This document shows positions 35,230 to 44,030 of a DNA stretch of 64,000 nt, piece after piece. Below the pieces are notes generated by a model, which saw nothing but the letters and a program-made list of their open reading frames with translations, searched no databases and was not told the origin of the DNA. The stretch covers positions 1-64,000 of the forward strand of contig CALODS010000077.1 in assembly GCA_942492225.1 (NCBI GenBank). The letters run 5' to 3'. Position numbers and translations under genes: made by a program. Numbering within the stretch: position 1 is the stretch's first letter; every line of letters begins with the position of its first letter. Source of the DNA: JAFGTX01 sp942492225. GTDB taxonomy: Bacteria; Bacillota; Clostridia; Peptostreptococcales; Acidaminobacteraceae.

Positions 35230-35670
35230 TTACTCTGTTACGGTCACTTTAAGTTTTGCAACAACTGTTGGATAGACTTTAATATCAAGTGTTGTTGTTC
35301 CTAACATCTTGATTGCACCATCCATTGATATTTTTCTTTTATCAATTTTCAAATCGTATTCTTTATTGAGTTTTTCAGCAATTTCTTTTGATGTAATTGA
35401 ACCAAATAACTTTCCACCTTCTCCAGCTTTTGAAATTATTTTGATTTCTAGTTCACCAATTCTAGCTGCTAACTCTTTAGCTTCCTGTAATTCTTCTGCT
35501 TTTCTCTTATCTTCAGAAGCTTTTTGATGCTTCAAAGTTGAAATAGTTGAATCTGTAGCTTCTTTAGCCATGCCTCTAGGGATAAGAAAGTTTCTAGCAT
35601 GTCCATCACTTGCATTAACAACATCACCTTTTTTTCCTGTTCCCTTTACGTCTTTAAGTAAAATTACCTT
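35230..35670 (-). CDS. rplI: 50S ribosomal protein L9
   Basis: From the ATG at 35670 (GGAGGG upstream) the product is 146 residues, normal for bacterial L9. MKVILLKDVKGTGKKGDVVNASDGHARNFLIPRG is the diagnostic N-terminal RNA-binding domain; a long helix (residues about 40-75) leads to the C-terminal domain with GGKLFGSITSKEIAE. An upstream extension in the same frame overlaps gdpP and has no binding site. It follows gdpP by four bases, the usual Firmicute order. Confidence 0.98.
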   Translation of the reverse strand, partial: KVILLKDVKGTGKKGDVVNASDGHARNFLIPRGMAKEATDSTISTLKHQKASEDKRKAEELQEAKELAARIGELEIKIISKAGEGGKLFGSITSKEIAEKLNKEYDLKIDKRKISMDGAIKMLGTTTLDIKVYPTVVAKLKVTVTE

Positions 35671-35674
35671 CATT

Positions 35675-37669
35675 CTAGTCGCCCTCCTCAAAATATTCAT
35701 TAATAGCGTTCATAAGAATTTCTGTCCCTTCATCTAGGGTCATTTCTCTTAGTTGTGCACCAGCCATCGTAATGTGACCGCCACCGCCAATTTTCTCAAC
35801 AATTAGTTGTACATTGACATCACCCAAACTTCTAGCACTGACATAGATGACTTGATCAGCCCCCATACCCATTGCAAAAGATGTTGTAATACCTCTTATA
35901 TTTAGTAATTCATCAGCGCCTTGAGCAAGTGCTAACTGAATGTTTGGAATTTCTTCGTGTGTAACAGATAACGCCACTTCAGTTCTTACTTTTTTCGCAT
36001 TACTTACAATACTTGACTTAGAAATGAACATTTCCAAATCATCTTGAAATAATTGTCTTACAGCCGTTGTATCTGCACCATGTCTTCTCAAAAGTGATGC
36101 TGCTTCAAAGGTTCTTACACCAGTCTGGAATGTAAAGTTTTTCGTGTCAACAGAGATACCTGCCAACAAAGCTTCTGCTTCTATTTTCTCAATGGTCATC
36201 TTGCTTTCCATGTATTGAAGAATTTCAGTTACTAACTCACTTGTAGAAGATGCATAAGGTTCTAAATATTTTAAAACTGTATTTTCTATAAATTCAGTCC
36301 CCATTCGATGATGATCGATAACAACAACTCTTGTATCATCTCTTAACAGGTCCGGACACTCAGTAAAGCTTGGTCGATGGGTATCAACCACAATGACCAA
36401 TGTATCTTCTTCTAATAAATCAACCGCTTGTTGAGAAGTGATGAAATGATACTCATCTTTATCAGAAAATACTTCATGAATGTTTTTAATGCTTTCATTG
36501 ATCTCGTTTAAAACAATATAAGCCTCTTGTCCTCTATTAATAACCGCTCTATATATACCAATAGCAGAACCATAGGCATCCATATCCGGGTTTTTATGAC
36601 CCATAATAATTACTTTTGAACTACCATCAATAATTGGTCTAAGTCCATGAGCAATTAATCTTGCTTTTACACGATTTCTCTTTTCTACTGCTTTCGTCTT
36701 ACCGCCGTAAAACTCAAAATTTCCTTGTTTTCTAACAACTGCCTGATCACCACCGCGACCAAGAGCAAGTTCTAATGCCGAATAAGCATGTTCTTCCAAT
36801 TGTCCTAAGTTTTTGCCACTGACACCAACACCAATACTAAGTGTTACTGGAATTTTATTTCCTTCGTCTATTTCTCTAATGTCATCTAATATAGAAAAAC
36901 GCTTAGCTTCCAGATTTTCCAAATAACGTTGTTTGAACACAACAAGATACTTATCTTTTTGATATTTTTTTATAATACCATTCATTCTTGATGCCCATAG
37001 ATTAATTTTACTCTCAATTTCAGATGAAACAAATGGTCTTTTTTCTTCTTTTGTTTCGGCCATTACATCATCAAAATTATCCACTTGAATCGTTGCAACA
37101 TTTGTTATCTCGTCTTTATATAACTCTTTTAGATGTGCATAACTCGTTACATCAATCCAATAAAGCATAAGGATATAACGACTTTCTTTTGATTCACCCA
37201 TTTCGGTTATGCTACTTAGAAGATTATAGACACGATCACCAATTTTAATATCCCCTAATTCTTCTCCATTAATAAGGCGATCCACATCAATATCAGCGAC
37301 AACTTCTTCAATTTCATTACCTATCAAATCATCTTCTGTAACAATCTCGGAAAACTTTGAATTATACCATGTTATTTTACCATCAAAATCCACTAATGTT
37401 AAAGGAAGCGGTAAATTTAATATAGCATATCTCGCTGCAGAATCAATATTTGAAGAAAGTTCTTCGATATATTTCTTCCAGCGTTTATCTCTTGCTCTGT
37501 TGGTTCTCCAATTATGGAAAATCAAATAAACAAACAATAACGTTCCAATGACACCTACACCAATATTATAGTAAAAACAGATCATAATAAATACGCCTAT
37601 GATAAATAAGTACAACCCTGAATTAGCCTTTAAACTAATATGTTTCGAACTATTTCCCATTCCAATCAC
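35675..37669 (-). CDS. gdpP: Cyclic-di-AMP phosphodiesterase GdpP (YybT)
   Basis: The 664-residue protein has two N-terminal membrane helices (about 18-55), a PAS-like domain (LPLTLVDFDGKITWYNSKF) and a degenerate GGDEF domain ending in GRGGDQAVVR. A DHH/DHHA1 phosphodiesterase follows, with HKNPDMDAYGSAIG, VDTHRPSFTE, VIDHHRMG (the DHH motif) and the C-terminal GGGGHITMAGAQL. It hydrolyses c-di-AMP to pApA and so affects wall, potassium and beta-lactam responses. It is translationally close to the DUF2232 gene upstream and rplI downstream, as in B. subtilis. Confidence 0.97.
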   Translation of the reverse strand: MIGMGNSSKHISLKANSGLYLFIIGVFIMICFYYNIGVGVIGTLLFVYLIFHNWRTNRARDKRWKKYIEELSSNIDSAARYAILNLPLPLTLVDFDGKITWYNSKFSEIVTEDDLIGNEIEEVVADIDVDRLINGEELGDIKIGDRVYNLLSSITEMGESKESRYILMLYWIDVTSYAHLKELYKDEITNVATIQVDNFDDVMAETKEEKRPFVSSEIESKINLWASRMNGIIKKYQKDKYLVVFKQRYLENLEAKRFSILDDIREIDEGNKIPVTLSIGVGVSGKNLGQLEEHAYSALELALGRGGDQAVVRKQGNFEFYGGKTKAVEKRNRVKARLIAHGLRPIIDGSSKVIIMGHKNPDMDAYGSAIGIYRAVINRGQEAYIVLNEINESIKNIHEVFSDKDEYHFITSQQAVDLLEEDTLVIVVDTHRPSFTECPDLLRDDTRVVVIDHHRMGTEFIENTVLKYLEPYASSTSELVTEILQYMESKMTIEKIEAEALLAGISVDTKNFTFQTGVRTFEAASLLRRHGADTTAVRQLFQDDLEMFISKSSIVSNAKKVRTEVALSVTHEEIPNIQLALAQGADELLNIRGITTSFAMGMGADQVIYVSARSLGDVNVQLIVEKIGGGGHITMAGAQLREMTLDEGTEILMNAINEYFEEGD

Positions 37670-37671
37670 CT

Positions 37672-38625
37672 CTAATGATTATTACGTTCTAATTTTCTAA
37701 AGTTAAAGATTACATCAAACCATCCAATCATTCCAATGACAATAATACCGTTAAACGCCAAAAATAGGAATACAATAATAAATACCCTAGCACCTTTACC
37801 AATTTTTCGTTTTTCAAGCATATAATCAATAACAGATGCACCTTGTATTGAAAACGCAAAGGCAATAATATAAATAATGTTAGCAAACAGTACTGTTAAA
37901 TCAACAATGCCACCAACACCTGCCAAATAGCTTAAAATCATTATTAACGATGTCCCGATTAAGACCGATTTATCATAAGCAAATTCATTAAATGGCTTTG
38001 CTGGTACAAATGGCATCTTTAAACGTTTTAATACAACTCTTAATATCGTAATATTCATCCCCGATAAAAACACACCTGACATGACCAAAGAGGATGGAAA
38101 TAATATTTTGACTGATTCAATTAAAACCGACATCGTCTTTAGCATTTCTTTATACTGGGCTTCATCTTGTATAAAAGTTTTCATCATTTCCATTGTTTGT
38201 GCGGCAGATGTTTCCATCACGCCGAAGAAATCAATACCCATTATGACCATTGCCATTTTAAGTGATACGGCAACCGTCAATATAGAAACAATAGAAAGTG
38301 CAATAACCATTTTGCTCGCAGAATATTGTTTTTCAAAACAATAGGTTATAACAATTCCTGTTCCACCACCTACAAGTAATACATATATACCTGTAGCAAT
38401 ACCACCCGCCATAATTGCCAATAAGCTTGATGCGACAATGGTCAGTCCCGCTACTTTTAATCCATTTCTAATACCTGCTAACGCTAATGGCAATCCTACA
38501 AGTGGCATTACAAATCCCAAAAATGGAACATACATACCTACTACTGTAAATACCAATGCCAGTGCTGTTAACAGTCCAGCTTCTACCATAGCAACCGGTC
38601 GTTTTCTTTCGTTCAACTGTCTCAC
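37672..38625 (-). CDS. DUF2232 (YybS-like) membrane protein
   Basis: A 317-residue integral membrane protein with about eight helices, beginning ALVFTVVGMYVPFLGFVMPLVGLPLALAG as DUF2232/YybS proteins do. Some members resemble ECF transporter S components. The gene stands immediately before gdpP with 2 bases between them, the same order as yybS-yybT-rplI in B. subtilis. Function is not established; a role linked to c-di-AMP or sporulation physiology is possible but not shown by the sequence. Confidence 0.88.
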   Translation of the reverse strand: MRQLNERKRPVAMVEAGLLTALALVFTVVGMYVPFLGFVMPLVGLPLALAGIRNGLKVAGLTIVASSLLAIMAGGIATGIYVLLVGGGTGIVITYCFEKQYSASKMVIALSIVSILTVAVSLKMAMVIMGIDFFGVMETSAAQTMEMMKTFIQDEAQYKEMLKTMSVLIESVKILFPSSLVMSGVFLSGMNITILRVVLKRLKMPFVPAKPFNEFAYDKSVLIGTSLIMILSYLAGVGGIVDLTVLFANIIYIIAFAFSIQGASVIDYMLEKRKIGKGARVFIIVFLFLAFNGIIVIGMIGWFDVIFNFRKLERNNH

Positions 38626-38865
38626 TCCCTAATATGTTTCCTAAACTTTATTATACAATAATTCAGACAACTTGTGTTAATTACTTGATAACATCTGGTT
38701 CTCAGAGTCTGTTCTTTAAAACTCGATACAAACGATCATTGACAATACTTCGTATCGCTGTGGTCGCGTTACGCGCCCAATAAGATTTTAAAAAATAATA
38801 GTCCAAGAAATACACGTACTCCTTGGACTATTATTTTTTTAAATCTTGCTGTTCTTATTTATCAC
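38626..38865. other. Intergenic region with a long inverted repeat
   Basis: No gene is seen. It holds the 26-bp inverted repeat at 38782-38847 (listed separately), a shorter inverted repeat (CGATAC/GTATCG, 38724-38758) and a local GC-rich patch (TCGCGTTACGCGCCC, 38763-38777) unlike the surrounding AT-rich sequence. Confidence 0.5.
38782..38847. repeat. 26-bp near-perfect inverted repeat (long hairpin)
   Basis: Left arm 38782-38807 and right arm 38822-38847 are complementary at 25 of 26 positions, separated by a 14-base loop. Each arm contains the complement of the other through AATAGTCCAAG and an A/T-rich flank. It could be a strong bidirectional terminator isolating the rpsF operon from the DUF2232-gdpP operon, or a remnant of a small mobile repeat. 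Confidence 0.85.
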
Positions 38866-38900
38866 GAAAAAAAATAAGAGAACCCCAATGGAATTCTCTT
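38866..38900 (-). terminator. Terminator of rpsF-ssb-rpsR
   Basis: On the minus strand AAGAGAA, 11-base loop, TTCTCTT, then ATTTTTTTT. Confidence 0.85.
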
Positions 38901-38911
38901 TAAATTATTAT

Positions 38912-39133
38912 TTAATCATTAACGAATGGTAATAAAGCAATAATTCTTGCTCTCTTAATAGCAATCGTTAATTTTCTTTGATGTTTAGAACAGTTACCAG
39001 TTACTCTTCTAGGTAAAATTTTACCTCTTTCAGTTAAGTATCTTTGTAACTTCTTGATATCTTTGTAGTCAATTTCATTTTGCTTATCTTGACAGAAAGA
39101 ACATCCTCTTCTTTTTCTACGTCTTTTGATCAT
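38912..39133 (-). CDS. rpsR: 30S ribosomal protein S18
   Basis: A 73-residue S18 with the expected core YKDIKKLQRYLTERGKILPRRVTGNCSKHQRKLTIAIKRAR. It keeps a zinc-type N-terminus (GCSFCQDK plus a late Cys in GNCSKHQ), i.e. the C+ form of S18. It binds S6 in the platform of the 30S subunit. Last gene of rpsF-ssb-rpsR. Confidence 0.98.
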   Translation of the reverse strand: MIKRRRKRRGCSFCQDKQNEIDYKDIKKLQRYLTERGKILPRRVTGNCSKHQRKLTIAIKRARIIALLPFVND

Positions 39134-39150
39134 CGGTTAAACCTCCTTTT

Positions 39151-39588
39151 TTAAAACGGAATGTCATCGTCATCTTCAATGGCTTGAAACTCTGATGGAT
39201 CAACCCCATAATTGAAGTCATCTGATGAACCGCTTTCTTTGTTTTTATCTCCCCACTCGAGGAATTCTACTCTATTGGCTAATACGTCAGTAGAGTATCT
39301 AGTTTCGCCTGTGTTCGTCTTATAACTACTCGTTTGAATAGAACCATTGATAGCAACAAGGCGTCCTTTTACTAAGAAACTTGCGCAATTTTCCGCTTGT
39401 TTGCCCCATACAACAACTCTAATAAAATCTGCAGTTGGAAGTCCTTTTTGTTGCATTTCTGCTTTTTTATCTTTTGCAAGATTACGATCAATCGCAAGCG
39501 TAAAGTTTGCAACCGCACGACCGCTTCCAGCAATAAATCTCAACTCTGGGTCTCTTGTGAGTCTTCCAATTAATACAACACTATTCAT
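39151..39588 (-). CDS. ssb: Single-stranded DNA-binding protein
   Basis: The 145-residue product has the OB fold (MNSVVLIGRLTRDPELRFIAGSGRAVANFTLAID, DFIRVVVWGKQAENCASFLVKGR) and ends in the acidic partner-binding tip DDDDIPF. The tip recruits PriA, RecQ, RecO and other repair or replication proteins. It is placed between rpsF and rpsR as in most Firmicutes. Confidence 0.98.
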   Translation of the reverse strand: MNSVVLIGRLTRDPELRFIAGSGRAVANFTLAIDRNLAKDKKAEMQQKGLPTADFIRVVVWGKQAENCASFLVKGRLVAINGSIQTSSYKTNTGETRYSTDVLANRVEFLEWGDKNKESGSSDDFNYGVDPSEFQAIEDDDDIPF

Positions 39589-39600
39589 ACGAAAACCTTC

Positions 39601-39885
39601 CTAACTTTCTTTGTTAATTACGATATATCTAATTACATCATCAGAGATTCTGAAATTTCTTTCAAGTTCTGATGGAAGATCGATCGTAGCTTTGAAATTA
39701 ACAAGAACGTAGTAACCGTCTCTTAACTTTTCAATTTCGTAAGCTAATTTTCTAGTTCCCCACTCATCAACGTTTACAACCTCACCAGCTGTGTTAATGA
39801 TTGTCTTGAACTTTTCGATTAATGCGTTTCTTGCTTCTTCCTCAAGATTAGGTCTTAAGACAAAAATCGTTTCGTAACTTCTCAT
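39601..39885 (-). CDS. rpsF: 30S ribosomal protein S6
   Basis: A 94-residue S6: MRSYETIFVLRPNLEEEA at the start, WGTRKLAYEIEKLRDGYYVLVNFKA in the middle and FRISDDVIRYIVI at the end. It pairs with S18 on the 30S platform. First gene of the rpsF-ssb-rpsR operon, with AGGGAGGTG upstream and a strong promoter at 39969-39997. Confidence 0.98.
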   Translation of the reverse strand: MRSYETIFVLRPNLEEEARNALIEKFKTIINTAGEVVNVDEWGTRKLAYEIEKLRDGYYVLVNFKATIDLPSELERNFRISDDVIRYIVINKES

Positions 39886-39912
39886 ATTTTACACCTCCCT
39901 ATGGACAAAATG

Positions 39913-39934
39913 GCTCCTACACTTTTGTAGAAGC
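39913..39934 (-). promoter_or_regulatory. Hairpin in the rpsF leader (possible S6:S18 autoregulatory site)
   Basis: On the minus strand GCTTCTACA, loop AAAG, TGTAGGAGC form a 9-bp stem with one wobble, in the 5-prime UTR just before the rpsF Shine-Dalgarno. S6:S18 binds its own leader in many bacteria. I cannot confirm the conserved CCG-bulge here. Confidence 0.4.
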
Positions 39935-39968
39935 AGAGAGTAAAGGTAAATAACCAATACCGTTGAAA

Positions 39969-39997
39969 ATTATATCATTAAAACAAAATGAATGCAA
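39969..39997 (-). promoter_or_regulatory. rpsF operon promoter
   Basis: On the minus strand TTGCAT (39997-39992), 17 bases, TATAAT (39974-39969); start about 75 bases before the rpsF ATG. Confidence 0.8.
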
Positions 39998-40068
39998 GGT
40001 TATTTTCAAGTGCATATTATTGTTCAAATGTGGTATACATATTAAATAGATATCTGAGAGGTAATCAT

Positions 40069-42873
40069 ATGAAAAAAATGACAATCGGTAGAAAACTATT
40101 AAAATTAAATATCACCGTGCTATCAATCTCTTTACTATTCGTTGTAATGGGTATCCTTAGCATTATTCAAGATGGCGCTAAAAAGCAATTTATCGAAAGT
40201 GGTTCAAGTATCTTAAATTATTCAACCGCGCAACTTGAGCAAGTTTTTGGCAATGCTGAGCAAACACTTATATCTATAGAAGAGTTTTACCTCACCAGCG
40301 ATCAATCTCTTATGGATCTTGAACAACTGATGCTCTCATTGCAGAAAAGTTCAAACGCTTATCAACATACTTTTATCGTTTACAAAGATGGACAATATTC
40401 ACTTCAACCAATAAATGATGCTATCCCAGATGATTTTGATCCACGGACACGCCTTTGGTATCAAGATGCGGTTGCTCAATTTGGTGATTTAATTTGGTCT
40501 GATCCTTATTATGATATTGACACACAAGAATTGGTTATTACCTGTTCTAAGGCATTCCGTGATCCTAAGAGAAATGAAACTATTGTGATCGGATTAGATA
40601 TGACTATTAGTGCACTTGATGAAATGATTTCTGCACTTTCTTCTAGTGGTTTCGGCTATATGTTGCTCGTAAATAACCGAGATGTCATTGTTTTGCATAG
40701 CGATAAAAGTCTCGTAAATAGTCAATTGCAATCCTACAATGACGATATCCTTATTGCTGAATTTCACGCTCAAACACCTGTTTACAAAACTGATACGGGT
40801 ATATTCATGCAGAAAACACTTCCTGATCAGAAGATGTTTCTTATGCGCTATTTTTCTAATGATGAAATTACTGCAAAGACACAACAATATCTTTATCTCT
40901 TTGTAATGGTTATAGCACTTTTTCTATTATTAGGCTCCTTAACGACATTTTATATGTCAAAACGTATGACTGAACCTCTCATTGCACTAAAAGAAACCAT
41001 CACAACTGGTGTTAGCAATGATTTATTAAAAGAATGTCAAGTAACCACCAATGATGAAATAGGAGAAGTCATTGAGGGCTATAATTTTCTTGTTGGTGAT
41101 ATTAATGAAAAAACACTTGAAATGACTGCATTATACGAAGAACTTGCTGCTTCTGAAGAGAGTTTACAAGAACAATATGATGAACTCTATAACAATAGAG
41201 AACAAATTCAAATGAGTGAAGAAAAATATCGATTAATTTCCGAAGCAACAACGCAAGGTTTAATGGAACTGCATAATGACAATAGTATTACCTTGCATGC
41301 TAAAAAATGGTTTGATCAATTTGACTTACCAAAGCAAGGACTCGTTCTTCAAGATTGGTTAGCTTTGATTCATCCAGATGATTTATCAATGGTTAACAAT
41401 GAACTTTTAGATCATTTGAATAAAAAGAATGCTTTTCTAAATGTAGAATATCGAATACAAACAACTTATGGTAACTATATTTGGTTGAGTTCTGTTAGCC
41501 AAGCAACTTTTAATGCAGACGGCTCTTTTAAACAAATGGTTGCGGCGCATAATGATATTACACAGCGTAAGGAAACTGAAATAGAAATTTTAAATCTTGC
41601 TTATACCGATGGCTTAACGGGCCTATTGAATCGATCACGACTCAAAGACGTGATTTCTGAATCCATGAATAATGGTGAGCAAGGTACAATGTTTTACCTT
41701 GACCTAGATAACTTCAAATTCTTAAATGATACCTATGGTCATTCGTACGGTGACCAAGTTCTGATTCAATTAAGTCGTAGATTAAATGGGTGTAAAGATG
41801 CATCTTGCGAAATTGCCCGAATTAGTGGTGATGAATTTGCTGTTGTTATAAAAGATACATTAACACTTTCTCAAATCGAAGAAACTGCCAAAAAGCTCTT
41901 AGAAAAAGTTTCAGAAAAAATTGTCATTAACAATATTGAAATTCATACAACAGCTTCTATAGGTGCCGCTAGCTATCCTTATGATGCAAACTCTTTTGAA
42001 GATTTACTTGTTAACGCTGATATTTCAATGCATAGAGCTAAAGGAAATTCAAAAAATAGATTTGTGATTTTCACTGAGTCTATTAAAAATGAAATGCTCG
42101 CTTCTATGAATATGGAACGACTCCTAAATCAAGCGTTATCAAACGATGAAATTTCTGTACATTATCAACCAGTTGTTAGAATGGCTGATAATAAAATTGT
42201 AGGATTTGAAGCACTCGCGAGATGGCACAGCAAAGAGTTAGGAAATGTCCCACCAGACATTTTTATTCCTATTGCAGAAAACAACAAGCTGATTATTCCA
42301 CTGGGTGAATATGTAATGAAAGAAGCACTTCAATTTATTTTGGCACTAAACAAAGAGTTTGGCACCGATTACGAAATTGCTTTGAACATTTCTGCCATTC
42401 AACTTGAACAAGAAAAGTTTTGTTCGACGGTTTTCAACTTGATAGAAATCCTTAACTATCCAATTTCAACACTTAATCTTGAAGTTACCGAGTCTATCGA
42501 ATTAGATTCCAATCCAATCATAACCAAAAATATTAAGTGTCTATATGATAAAGGAATACCAATCTCACTTGATGATTTTGGTACTGGTTACTCAACTTTT
42601 AACAATTTGATTGAATTGCCTTTAAGTCACCTTAAAATCGACAAACGTATGGTTCAGCGATCGGTCACAGATGACCATGTTTATAAATTAATTGATTCCA
42701 TCGTAGAGTTTTCACATAAGATGGGCATCAGAGTTATTGCTGAAGGTATTGAAGATATGGTTATGATTGATAGAATGAAAGATATCTCCATTGATTTTGC
42801 ACAAGGCTATATGTATTCAAAACCAGTTGATGGTATAACGTTAAGGCAATTGGTTTCAAAAAAACGTCTTTAA
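40069..42873 (+). CDS. Membrane sensor with Cache, HAMP, PAS, GGDEF and EAL domains
   Basis: From the ATG at 40069 (GAGAGGT upstream) the product is 934 residues. It has a first membrane helix at about 13-35 and an outside Cache sensor with the typical DFDPRTRLWYQDAV and WSDPYYDIDTQELVITCSKAF. A second helix (about 275-295) leads to HAMP, a coiled coil and PAS at about 390-500. GGDEF follows (SGDEF, no RxxD inhibitory site visible) and then EAL (GFEALARWH, LEVTES, LDDFGTGYS, LKIDKRMV, AEGIED, FAQGYMYSKPV). Both catalytic domains look intact, so it could make or break c-di-GMP depending on signal. The PDE residues are the more complete set. Confidence 0.93.
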   Translation: MKKMTIGRKLLKLNITVLSISLLFVVMGILSIIQDGAKKQFIESGSSILNYSTAQLEQVFGNAEQTLISIEEFYLTSDQSLMDLEQLMLSLQKSSNAYQHTFIVYKDGQYSLQPINDAIPDDFDPRTRLWYQDAVAQFGDLIWSDPYYDIDTQELVITCSKAFRDPKRNETIVIGLDMTISALDEMISALSSSGFGYMLLVNNRDVIVLHSDKSLVNSQLQSYNDDILIAEFHAQTPVYKTDTGIFMQKTLPDQKMFLMRYFSNDEITAKTQQYLYLFVMVIALFLLLGSLTTFYMSKRMTEPLIALKETITTGVSNDLLKECQVTTNDEIGEVIEGYNFLVGDINEKTLEMTALYEELAASEESLQEQYDELYNNREQIQMSEEKYRLISEATTQGLMELHNDNSITLHAKKWFDQFDLPKQGLVLQDWLALIHPDDLSMVNNELLDHLNKKNAFLNVEYRIQTTYGNYIWLSSVSQATFNADGSFKQMVAAHNDITQRKETEIEILNLAYTDGLTGLLNRSRLKDVISESMNNGEQGTMFYLDLDNFKFLNDTYGHSYGDQVLIQLSRRLNGCKDASCEIARISGDEFAVVIKDTLTLSQIEETAKKLLEKVSEKIVINNIEIHTTASIGAASYPYDANSFEDLLVNADISMHRAKGNSKNRFVIFTESIKNEMLASMNMERLLNQALSNDEISVHYQPVVRMADNKIVGFEALARWHSKELGNVPPDIFIPIAENNKLIIPLGEYVMKEALQFILALNKEFGTDYEIALNISAIQLEQEKFCSTVFNLIEILNYPISTLNLEVTESIELDSNPIITKNIKCLYDKGIPISLDDFGTGYSTFNNLIELPLSHLKIDKRMVQRSVTDDHVYKLIDSIVEFSHKMGIRVIAEGIEDMVMIDRMKDISIDFAQGYMYSKPVDGITLRQLVSKKRL

Positions 42874-42887
42874 ATAATTTTATAAAA

Positions 42888-42936
42888 AAAGCACCTTAGC
42901 ACGACATTGTAACAATTGTCATGTAAAGGTGCTTTC
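42888..42936. terminator. Bidirectional terminator after the GGDEF-EAL gene
   Basis: AAAGCACCTT (42888-42897) and AAGGTGCTTT (42926-42935) enclose a smaller inner hairpin (GACA/TGTC). Confidence 0.8.
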
Positions 42937-42942
42937 TTAATT

Positions 42943-43143
42943 TTATTTTATAGATTGACCCTCACGAGTAATCTTTTTAATACGTTTTTCTAATTTTACT
43001 CTTGGAATCCATATTTCTTTTTCACAACCATCACATTTAATAATAAAATCTATGCCTGTACGTTTGATTTCAAAAGTTTTGCTACCACAAGGATGACTTT
43101 TCTTTGTTTCAATCAAGTCTCCAATTTTTAAATCTAAAGGCAT
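42943..43143 (-). CDS. DUF951 family small zinc-ribbon-like protein
   Basis: A 66-residue basic protein, MPLDLKIGDLIETKKSHPCGSKTFEIKRTGIDFIIKC region, with a CG...CDGCEKEIW cysteine pattern that suggests a single metal knuckle. DUF951 proteins occur across Firmicutes near oriC and are of unknown function. The ATG at 43143 has GGAG 8 bases upstream, inside the end of the DUF3343 gene. Last gene of the YedF-DUF3343-DUF951 set. Confidence 0.85.
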   Translation of the reverse strand: MPLDLKIGDLIETKKSHPCGSKTFEIKRTGIDFIIKCDGCEKEIWIPRVKLEKRIKKITREGQSIK

Positions 43144-43145
43144 TA

Positions 43146-43412
43146 TTACCACTCCATTTTTTCAGCTTTATAGTCTGCTGTTCTTCTGTCTATAAGATAT
43201 AAAGACACGCGTTCTTTGTCCTCTTCTTCAAGTAGATTTAACATTTCTTCTTTATCTTCTTCCAAAATTTTTAACGAAAGACCACAACTCGCTGACACCT
43301 CTCGTGGTGTTGGAATCATAACACCATTTACTGATGTTTCCTTCATTCTTTTTTCAATTTTAATGGCGTAATGTGTTGAGTCAAACGTTAAGCAATAAAA
43401 TAATTTTTCCAT
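43146..43412 (-). CDS. DUF3343 protein (putative Se/S carrier-like)
   Basis: The 88-residue product begins KLFYCLTFDSTHYAIKIEKRMKE and continues VNGVMIPTPREVSASCGLSLKI, the standard DUF3343 pattern including the PTPRxxSxSCG motif whose Cys may carry sulfur or selenium. The family is strongly linked to selenium-metabolism loci with yedF, selD and yedE-type genes. It lies 9 bases downstream of yedF. Confidence 0.88.
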   Translation of the reverse strand: MEKLFYCLTFDSTHYAIKIEKRMKETSVNGVMIPTPREVSASCGLSLKILEEDKEEMLNLLEEEDKERVSLYLIDRRTADYKAEKMEW

Positions 43413-43421
43413 TTTAATATC

Positions 43422-44012
43422 CTATATCTTTATCGTATTCTTTGCAGCGTTCATTGTATCTACAATTGTGTACATGTTCGTCACTCCACCTACTGATAAT
43501 TTATCTTTTAGCATATAATAATCAAGGCAAGTACCACATGACAATATTTCTACGCCCTTTTCCTCTAATTTTCTGATGTGATCTAAAACCTCTGATCCTT
43601 CACAGGTTAATTTAACCCCACCATTGACAAATAAAATTGATTTCGGAAATGGCGTACGCTCAGTCAATGTATAAAAGTAGCCTTTCATTAATACTTCACC
43701 AAGTTCGTCATTGCCAAGGCCCATGATATCTGATCCGACAAAAATAACAATATCATCAATTTCAGGTTTTAAGGCGCCTTGCTCTTCTAATCCCAACTGA
43801 CCTTCTGTAGAAAAATGAATAAAGAAATCTCCTTCACTCACTTCAACATCATACTGAAATTGCATTTTAGAAATAAGCTTTGTAACATTTTCTTTTGCTA
43901 TTTCATTATCAACAATGGTTACGATGTCATTTGACCCTTTATCAATTTCATTTTTTGTCAATATGACAGGTTTTGGACATGCTAATCCTCTTGCATCAAT
44001 TTCTATTCTCAT
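43422..44012 (-). CDS. yedF: Sulfurtransferase-like selenium metabolism protein YedF
   Basis: A 196-residue two-domain protein. The N-terminal TusA/SirA-like domain has IDARGLACPKPVILTKNEI with the CPxP cysteine. The C-terminal DsrE-like domain has IVIFVGSDIMGLGNDELGEVLMKGYFYTLTE and CGTCLDYYMLKDKL. This TusA-DsrE fusion is the selenium-metabolism form of YedF, found almost only in bacteria that make selenocysteine or selenium cofactors. It implies that the organism handles selenium, which matters for the TGA-containing TlpA at 14055-14771. Confidence 0.92.
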   Translation of the reverse strand: MRIEIDARGLACPKPVILTKNEIDKGSNDIVTIVDNEIAKENVTKLISKMQFQYDVEVSEGDFFIHFSTEGQLGLEEQGALKPEIDDIVIFVGSDIMGLGNDELGEVLMKGYFYTLTERTPFPKSILFVNGGVKLTCEGSEVLDHIRKLEEKGVEILSCGTCLDYYMLKDKLSVGGVTNMYTIVDTMNAAKNTIKI

Positions 44013-44030
44013 TTTTACCTCCTAAATATT

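Noticed and set aside
37672..38625. DUF2232 protein as an ECF vitamin-uptake S component with a riboswitch
   Set aside because: No riboswitch-like leader or ECF ATPase genes nearby; synteny with yybS explains it.
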